From Vibrio sp. SCSIO 43137 (lineage in GTDB: Bacteria > Pseudomonadota > Gammaproteobacteria > Enterobacterales > Vibrionaceae): a stretch of 64,000 bases of DNA. Made by a program: the position numbers and the translations under genes. Position 1 is the first letter of the stretch; each line of letters starts with the position of its first letter. The notes below the pieces were generated by a model. It saw only the letters and a list, made by a program, of their open reading frames with translations. It searched no databases and was not told the origin of the DNA. This document shows positions 55,231 to 62,588 of this stretch, one piece after another. The stretch is from assembly GCF_028201475.1 (NCBI RefSeq), contig NZ_CP116383.1, positions 124,001 to 188,000 of the forward strand, in the 5' to 3' direction.

Positions 55231-56052
55231 ATGAAACACTGTAAACCGTCAAATGTCTGGCAATCCATTGTTCAAGAAGCAAGGGAGTTGTCGGAGCAAG
55301 AGCCGATGCTGGCCAGTTTTTATCACGCCACCATTATCAATCATGACAGCCTTGGCGCTTCCCTTAGCTATATTCTGGCCAATAAACTGAAAACGGCCTC
55401 AATGCCGGCAATGGCCGTTCGCGAAGTGGTGGAAGAGGCATTTGACTCTGATCCGGAAATCACCCAGTCAGCGGCTTCAGATATCTGTGCGACGGTAAAT
55501 CGTGACCCTGCGGTGTCTATGTACTCTATTCCTCTGCTTTATCTGAAAGGCTTTCATGCCCTGCAGGGTTATCGCGTGGCTAACTATTTGTGGAAGAAAG
55601 GGCGCTATGCATTAGCTACCTACCTACAAAATCAGATTTCTGTGGCTTGTCAGGTTGATGCTCACCCGGCAGCAAAAATCGGCCGCGGTATTATGCTTGA
55701 CCATGCCACCGGTATTGTTATCGGTGAAACCGCGGTTGTTGAAGATGATGTTTCTATTCTGCAAAACGTAACCCTTGGTGGTACAGGTAAAGAGGGGGGG
55801 GATCGTCACCCGAAAATCCGTGAAGGGGTGATGATCGGTGCCGGTGCTAAGATCCTGGGTAATATCGAAGTGGGCACCGGGGCTAAAATTGGTTCAGGTT
55901 CTGTCGTGCTTCAGGCGGTACCAGAGCATACAACGGTTGCCGGTGTTCCTGCCAAAATTGTCGGTGTGCCTAAAACAGATAAACCAGCTGAAGATATGGA
56001 TCAGGCCTTTAATGGTAAATCTAATAGCTATATGGATGGTGGCGGTATCTAA
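55231..56052 (+). CDS. cysE: Serine O-acetyltransferase CysE
   Basis: This 273-residue enzyme of cysteine synthesis has an N-terminal helical domain followed by left-handed beta-helix repeats: AAKIGRGIMLDHATGIVIGETAVVEDDVSILQNVTLGG near residue 143, GGDRHPKIREGVMIGAGAKILGN and VPEHTTVAGVPAKIVG. The order after gpsA is the conserved one. The C-terminal tail (about 250-273) is the usual binding region for CysK. Confidence 0.97.
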   Translation: MKHCKPSNVWQSIVQEARELSEQEPMLASFYHATIINHDSLGASLSYILANKLKTASMPAMAVREVVEEAFDSDPEITQSAASDICATVNRDPAVSMYSIPLLYLKGFHALQGYRVANYLWKKGRYALATYLQNQISVACQVDAHPAAKIGRGIMLDHATGIVIGETAVVEDDVSILQNVTLGGTGKEGGDRHPKIREGVMIGAGAKILGNIEVGTGAKIGSGSVVLQAVPEHTTVAGVPAKIVGVPKTDKPAEDMDQAFNGKSNSYMDGGGI

Positions 56053-56183
56053 ATAGGCGTTATTTTGGCAAATACTGAACACAAACACGCATAAACCCAT
56101 CTTTGGAGCGGAGGGTTTGCTTATCGATATCTGCCTGATGACAAAATCTGAAGCACAATTAAGATCAGTTATTTAGTATTCAG

Positions 56184-57551
56184 TTAAATGGTGTCAGTTC
56201 CCGTTTGAGGGCTGACACCTTCTAACGCTTCTTTTCTTAGTTTCAGTGCGTAAAGGTAACCAAGTACACCACCGGCAATATTGCCTATGGTTATTCCTGC
56301 AAACAGCCCTTCAATACCGTAGAACCAACTTCCCAGCCACGCTACCGGAAGGGTGAAAATAAACAGCCTCATAAAGTTCCAGTAGAAAGCTACCAAGGGT
56401 TTATGCATGGCATTCAGACTGCTGACCAGTAACATAATAATGCCCTGAAAGCCGTAGCTGAAAGGAACAATCACCAGATAGAGCCATATCAAATCATTTA
56501 CCGGCTGCTCCTGCCCAAAGAGGGCGGCGATTGGGATGCTGAGAGGCACCATCATGGCGAAAATCAGTAACTGGAAGATAACGGAGAAGCGCATAGAGAG
56601 AAACAGTGCGCGGAAACTGCGCTGAGGATTCTCTGCCCCTAAGTTCTGAGCCATAAACGGCGTTAGTGCTGAAGTCAGGGACATCACCACCAATAACAAT
56701 AGGGACTCAATTCTCTGTGCAGCGCCAAATGCTGCTACTGCCGCGGTACCGTGGGAAGCGAGAATCATCATAAGAACCGCTCCCGAAAGCGGGTTCATGG
56801 CATTAGAGAAGCCTGCCGGAGTACCAATCTTCAGAATCTGTTTCCAGTCAGAAAAAAGAGAAGAAGAATCGGGTTTGCCGATAAGCTTTTCTCGGTTAAT
56901 TAATCGATTGAGAGACCAGACAAGAGCACCCAGCCAGCTTATTCCGCTGGCAATGGCGGCGCCCTGAATACCCAGCTCGGGGAAGGGGCCAAGGCCGAAT
57001 ATCAGCAGCGGATCCAGTGCTCCGTTGATCACTCCGGCAAACATCATTATTTTCGCTGGTGTTTTGGTATCACCGGTTGCCCGGATAGCACTGTTACCGG
57101 CCATAGGAATCACCAGTAACGGAATGGTGAGATACCAGATGATCATATAGTCATTAATCAGCGGAAGCAGTACAGGCTCAGCACCAAGAAACTGAAACAG
57201 GGGATCGATACTGATTAGCCCGATAGCCGAAGCTATGGTGATAAGGGCAACGGCCAGCATCAGGCCGTGAGTGGTAAAATGCTTAGCGTGCTGTGTTTCT
57301 CCCTTGCCTAACAGCCTGGCAAGACAGGTAGAGAGGCCGATTCCTATACCCATGGTAATGCAGTTAACGGCATAGGTAACAGGAAAGGTAAAACTGATGG
57401 CGGCAAGGGCATCGGTACCAAGCAGGGAAACAAAGAAAGTATCAACAAGATTAAACATAAGAATGGCCACCATTCCAAATACCATTGGAATAGTCATAGT
57501 GCGCAGTACTTGTGGTATATGGCCGGTGAGCAGACCGTGCTTATCTTGCAT
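56184..57551 (-). CDS. MATE-family efflux transporter
   Basis: This 455-residue protein has twelve predicted hydrophobic segments. The N-terminal half shows NLVDTFFVSLLGTDALAAISFTFPV, the MATE signature, and the internal repeat in the second half has SSHGTAAVAAFGAAQRIESLL. It probably exports organic cations or drugs in exchange for Na+ or H+. No regulator is next to it. Confidence 0.92.
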   Translation of the reverse strand: MQDKHGLLTGHIPQVLRTMTIPMVFGMVAILMFNLVDTFFVSLLGTDALAAISFTFPVTYAVNCITMGIGIGLSTCLARLLGKGETQHAKHFTTHGLMLAVALITIASAIGLISIDPLFQFLGAEPVLLPLINDYMIIWYLTIPLLVIPMAGNSAIRATGDTKTPAKIMMFAGVINGALDPLLIFGLGPFPELGIQGAAIASGISWLGALVWSLNRLINREKLIGKPDSSSLFSDWKQILKIGTPAGFSNAMNPLSGAVLMMILASHGTAAVAAFGAAQRIESLLLLVVMSLTSALTPFMAQNLGAENPQRSFRALFLSMRFSVIFQLLIFAMMVPLSIPIAALFGQEQPVNDLIWLYLVIVPFSYGFQGIIMLLVSSLNAMHKPLVAFYWNFMRLFIFTLPVAWLGSWFYGIEGLFAGITIGNIAGGVLGYLYALKLRKEALEGVSPQTGTDTI

Positions 57552-57611
57552 TTAGCTTATGTCTTTATTATCTGGTGGCTTAGAATACCCGATTTTTGCA
57601 GTGTATAGAAC

Positions 57612-57637
57612 AAAGAGGACTCAATTGAGTCCTCTTT
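57612..57637. terminator. Palindromic terminator after the lpd-like gene
   Basis: A 26-base perfect palindrome with arms AAAGAGGACTCAA lies 33 bases past the stop of the minus-strand dehydrogenase gene at 57670 and before the MATE gene. Confidence 0.75.
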
Positions 57638-57669
57638 CAAAGCAGTAGTAAACGGAGTGTCTGCTTTTC

Positions 57670-59121
57670 TTAACAGCCCGGACCGCAGTCCAGACAATGC
57701 TTAATCATTTCTGGTCCCAGATGCAGTTTGGCATTCAGATCCCTTAGTGCGGTACGTACACCTTCTTCAATCACCGGATGATAGAAAGGCATATCCAGCA
57801 TATCTGAAATGGTCATCTGGTTTTGATGTGCCCATGCCAGCAGGTGAGCAAGATGTTCTGCATTCGGGCCTATCATCTCTGCACCAAGGAAACGCCCCGT
57901 TCCTTGTTCACCGTATACATGAAGCAGGCCTTTATTGCGTAGCATAACCCGTGAGCGCCCTTGCCCTTCGAACGAGACTTCACCCGTTTCAAAGCAGCCA
58001 CAATTACCTAATCGATCAGTGATCTGTTTGTAAGTTTCTCCCACCATAGCAATCTGAGGGTCAGAGAAAACGGCAGATATTGATGAGCGGCGCAGTCCGG
58101 CACGAATATCAGGATAACGGCCTGCATTGTCTCCGGCGATTCTGCCCTGATCCGCCGCTTCATGCAGTAACGGAATCTGGTTGCTGGCATCTCCGGCAAT
58201 AAAAATTGAGTCAACGGAAGTCTGCAGAGTGAAGTGATCCGCGACAGGTACACCTCTTTCATCCAGTTTTACATCGGTGTTTTCAATGTTCAGCTTGTCA
58301 ACGTTAGGGCGTCGTCCGGTCGCTGCAAGCACATAATCAGTCATAAAGGTTTCAAGTTCGCCCTGTTTATTGATAAACAAGATTTCTACTTTGTCCTCTT
58401 TACGCTTCATGCTTTCGATTTTTACATCGGCGTCCAGATAGAACTCGTCACTAAAAGTTTTATTGGCGTATGCCATGATTTCCGGGTCTGTCAGAGGACC
58501 TACCTGACCACCAAGACCAAATAGTTTGACCTTAACGCCAAGACGATGCAGAGCCTGACCCAGCTCCAGCCCGATAACGCCGGGGCCGAATACGGCAACC
58601 GATTCAGGAAGATCATCCCAGTCAAACACGTCATCGTTAATAATCAGCTTATCGCCAAGCTCATTCCATACTGCAGGGTAAGCAGGCCTTGAACCTGTGG
58701 CGATAACCACTCTTTTAGCTTCAATACGGGTATGGTCATCAACAAGCAGAGTCTGGTTATCAATAAAAGTAGCGTAGCCGGAGATTTTGTCTTCAGCTGG
58801 AATTTCGTCAACCCCCTCTAATACGAAGCCTACAAAACGATCCCGTTCGCTTTTCACCCGCTGCATTACTTCACGGCCGTTGATTTCGATTTCGCCCTGA
58901 GGATGAATGCCGAAGCCGGGTGCCTTCTCAATCTGATGTACGCTTTCAGCAGCGGCAATCAGCAGTTTAGATGGCATACAACCTACCCGTGCACAAGTGG
59001 TGCCGTAAGGGCCGCCTTCAATCATAACTACTTTGTCACTGTGTGCTTTTGCTGCGCGGTATGCTCCCAGTCCGGCAGTTCCGCCTCCGATAACGGCTAT
59101 ATCTACTTGTAATTCTTTCAT
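57670..59121 (-). CDS. Dihydrolipoamide dehydrogenase-like pyridine nucleotide-disulfide oxidoreductase
   Basis: This 483-residue flavoprotein has the FAD site AVIGGGTAGLGAYRAAK, the redox pair in GTTCARVGCMPSK (a variant of the usual CLNVGC), NAD site VAVFGPGVIGLELGQALHRLG and the C-terminal HPVIEEGVRTAL with the base His-Glu pair. It ends with the unusual Cys-rich HCLDCGPGC. It sits beside the peroxiredoxin-glutaredoxin and oxyR genes, a Vibrio arrangement, so it may take part in a thiol-based oxidant defence rather than in the 2-oxoacid complexes. Confidence 0.87.
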   Translation of the reverse strand: MKELQVDIAVIGGGTAGLGAYRAAKAHSDKVVMIEGGPYGTTCARVGCMPSKLLIAAAESVHQIEKAPGFGIHPQGEIEINGREVMQRVKSERDRFVGFVLEGVDEIPAEDKISGYATFIDNQTLLVDDHTRIEAKRVVIATGSRPAYPAVWNELGDKLIINDDVFDWDDLPESVAVFGPGVIGLELGQALHRLGVKVKLFGLGGQVGPLTDPEIMAYANKTFSDEFYLDADVKIESMKRKEDKVEILFINKQGELETFMTDYVLAATGRRPNVDKLNIENTDVKLDERGVPVADHFTLQTSVDSIFIAGDASNQIPLLHEAADQGRIAGDNAGRYPDIRAGLRRSSISAVFSDPQIAMVGETYKQITDRLGNCGCFETGEVSFEGQGRSRVMLRNKGLLHVYGEQGTGRFLGAEMIGPNAEHLAHLLAWAHQNQMTISDMLDMPFYHPVIEEGVRTALRDLNAKLHLGPEMIKHCLDCGPGC

Positions 59122-59204
59122 GACTCTACTCGCTTGTTATATTACGGGAGCTTATCCGGTTCAGTTTTGTAGCGGATAAGTTCCCGGTATTTATTGTTCT
59201 GGCT

Positions 59205-59933
59205 TTAGCCTAGAAAAGCTTCCAGCTCTTCACTTCCGCCGATATGTTTTCCGCCGATAAAGACTTGCGGTACTGTTGTTCTGCCTGTAATTGCACGCAG
59301 GCTGACGGTAGTAGCATCTTTACCAAGAACAACCTCTTCATACTGAAGACCGTGTTGAGTCAGATTTTGTTTCGCCTTGGCACAGAAAGGGCAGCCCGGC
59401 TTGGTAAACAGAGTGACCGACTCCTGAGATTTGTAGTCTGGTGCAATGTGCTTCAGCATGGTGTCTGCATCAGAAACTTTGAACGGGTCGCCCGGCTCGT
59501 TTGGCTCAATAAACATTTTTTCTACTACGCCATTTTTAACCAGCATGCTGTAGCGCCATGAACGCTTACCAAAACCTAGCTCTTTTTTATCAACCAGAAG
59601 GCCCATACCGTCAGTAAACTCGCCGTTCCCGTCAGGGATGAAGGTGATGTTTTCGGCTTCCTGATCTTCTTTCCATGCATTCATAACAAAGGTGTCATTG
59701 ACGGATACACAAACAATGTCGTCAACGCCGTGCTGCTGAAATACTGAATGCAGCTCGTTATAGCGTGGAAGGTGGCTTGAAGAACATGTCGGAGTGAACG
59801 CACCCGGCAGGCTGAACACAATCACGGTTTTATCTTTAAACAGTTCGTCTGTGGTGACATTTACCCATGCATCTCCCTGACGAGTCGGAAAAGTAACTTG
59901 TGGAACTGCCTGACCTTCTTTTGATGTAAACAT
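59205..59933 (-). CDS. Peroxiredoxin-glutaredoxin hybrid
   Basis: This 242-residue fusion has a Prx5-type N-terminal domain ([19 protein letters not shown] with the peroxidatic Cys, about residue 50) and a C-terminal glutaredoxin ([17 protein letters not shown], Cxx[23 protein letters not shown]). Such hybrids reduce peroxides with glutathione in pathogens such as Haemophilus and Vibrio. It is divergent from oxyR, with the OxyR site at 60070-60106 between them. Confidence 0.95.
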   Translation of the reverse strand: MFTSKEGQAVPQVTFPTRQGDAWVNVTTDELFKDKTVIVFSLPGAFTPTCSSSHLPRYNELHSVFQQHGVDDIVCVSVNDTFVMNAWKEDQEAENITFIPDGNGEFTDGMGLLVDKKELGFGKRSWRYSMLVKNGVVEKMFIEPNEPGDPFKVSDADTMLKHIAPDYKSQESVTLFTKPGCPFCAKAKQNLTQHGLQYEEVVLGKDATTVSLRAITGRTTVPQVFIGGKHIGGSEELEAFLG

Positions 59934-60069
59934 AGTGTTTTCCTTAATTATTTAGAGGCTACTGCCAAATCAAATTTGCGTATTTCGAACTGCCGCGCCG
60001 TAACGCTTAGTGCCGGACGCTGTTCTGTTTCGATGTCGCTATTATTAATAAAAACGATTGATAGCTCTA

Positions 60070-60106
60070 ATCGTTTAATACTATAGTAATGATAGGTTTT
60101 AACTAT
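60070..60106. promoter_or_regulatory. Probable OxyR-binding site
   Basis: Two half-sites of the OxyR consensus ATAGnTnnnAnCTAT occur, 7 bases apart as in E. coli sites: ATCGTTTAATACTAT (8 of 10 defined positions) at 60070-60084 and ATAGGTTTTAACTAT (10 of 10) at 60092-60106. The second lies 14 bases before the oxyR start codon, so it may autoregulate oxyR and activate the peroxiredoxin gene. Confidence 0.75.
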
Positions 60107-60120
60107 TTATGTGATACAGT

Positions 60121-61008
60121 ATGAATATTCGCGATTTTGAATATCTGGTCTCTCTTGCGGAACATAAACATTTCCGGAAAGCGGCTGAAGCCTGCTTTGT
60201 CAGCCAGCCAACTCTAAGTGGTCAGATCCGAAAACTGGAAGACGAGCTGGGAACGGCACTGCTGGAACGAAGCAGCCGTCGGGTACTGTTTACAGAAGCC
60301 GGACTGCAGTTAGTCGAACAAGCAAAAGTGATTCTTTCTGAAGTAAAGACTTTTACTGATATGGCCAGCCTGCAGGGAAAAGAGATGAGCGGGCCTCTGC
60401 ATATCGGCTTTATTCCTACCGTCGGGCCTTATTTGTTACCTAAGATTGTTTCTAAACTAAAAGAGGATTTTCCAAATCTGGATCTCTTCCTCTATGAAGC
60501 ACAAACTCATCAGTTGGTGAAGCAGTTAGAAGAGGGGCGACTGGATTGTCTTGTTCTGGCTCAGGTAAAGGAGACAGAACCTTTTATTGAGTTAGACCTC
60601 TATGATGAGCCCCTTTATGTTGCCGTACCCTGTGGCCATGAGTGGGCGGACAGTGATGAAATCGAGATGGAGCAACTGAACGGTCAGACCATCTTAGCGC
60701 TGGGGGATGGCCACTGCCTGAGAGATCAGGCTCTGGGTTTCTGTTTTGCTGCAGGGGCAAAAGATGATGAAAGGTTTAAAGCGACCAGTCTGGAAACCTT
60801 ACGTAATATGGTTGCCGCCAAAGGAGGAATTACCCTTCTGCCTGAACTCTCTGTACCGGATAAAAAGATTTTAGACGGAGTGAGATATATTAAAGCGAAG
60901 AAACCTGTTCCCTCGCGAAATATCATTCTGGCTTACCGTCCCGGCTCACCGCTGAAGAGACGTTTTGAGAAGCTATCTGAAGCAATATCTGGTTATCTTC
61001 AGCAATAA
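60121..61008 (+). CDS. oxyR: Hydrogen peroxide-sensing regulator OxyR
   Basis: This 295-residue LysR-type regulator has an N-terminal HTH NIRDFEYLVSLAEHKHFRKAAEACFVSQPTLSGQIRKLE and the redox-active cysteine pair in the loop GHCLRDQALGFC near residue 200, spaced as in E. coli Cys199 and Cys208. Oxidation would form the disulfide that activates it. Its gene is divergent from the peroxiredoxin-glutaredoxin gene. Confidence 0.95.
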   Translation: MNIRDFEYLVSLAEHKHFRKAAEACFVSQPTLSGQIRKLEDELGTALLERSSRRVLFTEAGLQLVEQAKVILSEVKTFTDMASLQGKEMSGPLHIGFIPTVGPYLLPKIVSKLKEDFPNLDLFLYEAQTHQLVKQLEEGRLDCLVLAQVKETEPFIELDLYDEPLYVAVPCGHEWADSDEIEMEQLNGQTILALGDGHCLRDQALGFCFAAGAKDDERFKATSLETLRNMVAAKGGITLLPELSVPDKKILDGVRYIKAKKPVPSRNIILAYRPGSPLKRRFEKLSEAISGYLQQ

Positions 61009-61009
61009 A

Positions 61010-61030
61010 AAATGGTGCCTCGCACCATTT
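61010..61030 (+). terminator. Hairpin after oxyR
   Basis: AAATGGTGC and GCACCATTT form a 9-bp stem around a 3-base loop, beginning two bases after the oxyR stop. No strong T-run follows, so it may act with the palindrome at 61047. Confidence 0.6.
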
Positions 61031-61063
61031 CAATTCAGAACGTTATACCACCGCCTATGGCGG

Positions 61064-62552
61064 CTGTCTTTTATACAGAAGTCCCTCGCATAATGTGAGG
61101 GATTTTTTTTGAACTTAATTCTTGGTTTACGATCAGATCTTTAACGGACTTAGTTGAGGGTTTTGAGATGATTAAAAGCAATAGTGATTGGGCTGAAGAG
61201 CAATTTGGTCATGCTAAACTTGGAGACCCAAGAAGAACGGCTAGACTTGTAAAAATGGCATCAGACTTAGCTCAGCATCCAGGTAAATCGGTAGTGAAAT
61301 CATCTCATTCTCCAGCAAGTATGGAGGGCGCTTACCGATTTATTCGGAACGACAATGTCTCATCAGACGATATTGCCGAAGCAGGCTTTAAAGCAACTGC
61401 AGATCAAGTTCATCGTTACCCTCTCCTTCTCGCGTTAGAAGATACAACTACCTTAAGCTACAAACATCGCTCTATTAGAGCGGACTTAGGACATGTAAAC
61501 CAAGGTAATCGTTATAGGGGGTTGTTTGCCCATAGTATTTTGCTGTTTGCTCCTGAAACTCTCGACGTTATTGGGTTAGTTGAACAACAACGATGGACGA
61601 GAGATATCAAGACTCGAGGTATCCGTCGTAAGGGGTTGAAACGACCTTATGAAGAAAAAGAAGGTTATAAATGGGAAAGAGCATCACGCAATATGGCAGC
61701 CCGTTTAGGTACCTCGATGGTTAACGTAATATCAGTTTGCGATCGCGAGGCCGATATCTACGATTACCTCATTTATAAAATGGCGAATCAGCAACGTTTT
61801 GTTGTGCGGTCGATGATGAGCCGTCATATAGAAGAAGGCTCAGACAAGCTTTATCACTTTGCATCAGAACTTCAAAGTGTGAAGCAACGTCAAATCCAAA
61901 TAGCTCAAAGGGGTGGCCGGAAAGCTCGTGAAGTCACTCTGGATGTAAAATATGCAGCAGTGACTTTAAAAACACCCTCAAACAAAAAAGGAGCTCCTAT
62001 TTCTCTCAACTATGTTGGCTGCTCCGAAATCGGTGATGGAGAAAAGAGGCTCAATTGGCATATTTTAACTAATGAGCCAGTTAATAGTGCAGAAGATGCA
62101 TTAAAAATTATTGGTTACTACGAAAAACGCTGGTTGATTGAGGAGTATCACAAGGTCTGGAAAACTGAAGGGACAGGAGTTGAAGAGCTTCGGTTACAAA
62201 GTAAAGATAACTTAGATAGGTTAGCAACAATTTATGCGTTTTTAGCAGTAAGAATTTTCCAATTGAAATTTGCCAATGAGCAAATCGAAGACGTTAGTTG
62301 TGAGAAAATCTTGTCCTCAAGAGCATGGAAGTTGCTTTGGCTGAAAAGAGTAAAGACACCACTTCCAAAGGAGGTTCCAACAGCAAAATGGGCTTATGAA
62401 CACCTCGCAAGACTTGGCGGTTGGAAAGACAGCAAAAGAAATGGAAGAGCGTCAGTTAAGACGCTCTGGGAAGGATGGCTCAAACTACAAGCCATCCTTG
62501 AAGGCTACGAACTCGCTCTGTCTCTTGAGCAGGACTTGTGATCAAGAGACAG
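61064..62552 (+). mobile_element. Tn5/IS50-like (IS4 family) insertion sequence with 13-bp target repeat
   Basis: The 1489-bp element has a left end CTGTCTTTTATACAGAAGT and a right end (complemented) CTGTCTCTTGATCACAAGT. These closely recall the outside and inside ends of IS50 (Tn5). It is flanked by CCGCCTATGGCGG at 61051-61063 and 62553-62565. One transposase gene fills it. A small hairpin with a T-run just inside the left end (CCCTCGCATAATGTGAGGG, 61083-61101) may stop outside transcription. Confidence 0.93.
61168..62541 (+). CDS. IS50-like (IS4 family) transposase
   Basis: This 457-residue protein, close to the 476 of Tn5 transposase, has the DDE residues in LALEDTTTLSYKH (first Asp), VISVCDREADIYDYL (second Asp) and YYEKRWLIEEYHKVWKTEG (the YREK-type signature with the Glu). 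The N-terminus SDWAEEQFGHAKLGDPRRTARLVKMA matches the DNA-binding start of IS50. It seems intact. The start at ATG 61168 follows TTGAGGG at proper distance. Confidence 0.95.
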   Translation: MIKSNSDWAEEQFGHAKLGDPRRTARLVKMASDLAQHPGKSVVKSSHSPASMEGAYRFIRNDNVSSDDIAEAGFKATADQVHRYPLLLALEDTTTLSYKHRSIRADLGHVNQGNRYRGLFAHSILLFAPETLDVIGLVEQQRWTRDIKTRGIRRKGLKRPYEEKEGYKWERASRNMAARLGTSMVNVISVCDREADIYDYLIYKMANQQRFVVRSMMSRHIEEGSDKLYHFASELQSVKQRQIQIAQRGGRKAREVTLDVKYAAVTLKTPSNKKGAPISLNYVGCSEIGDGEKRLNWHILTNEPVNSAEDALKIIGYYEKRWLIEEYHKVWKTEGTGVEELRLQSKDNLDRLATIYAFLAVRIFQLKFANEQIEDVSCEKILSSRAWKLLWLKRVKTPLPKEVPTAKWAYEHLARLGGWKDSKRNGRASVKTLWEGWLKLQAILEGYELALSLEQDL

Positions 62553-62588
62553 CCGCCTATGGCGGTGGTGATAGTAGATGTCAGCTTA

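Larger units (their letters stand above)
61047..62569. terminator. Terminator palindrome between oxyR and mrcA, split by an IS
   Basis: ACCACCGCC (61047-61055) and GGCGGTGGT (62561-62569) form, around TAT, a perfect 21-base palindrome once the IS and a 13-bp repeat are removed. Each side now keeps a partial palindrome CCGCCTATGGCGG. It would have served the convergent oxyR and mrcA genes. Confidence 0.7.

Noticed and set aside
56190..56219. Hairpin GGTGTCAG/CTGACACC at the end of the MATE gene
   Set aside because: It is inside the last codons of the gene with no T-run in the proper place, so it is not a convincing terminator.
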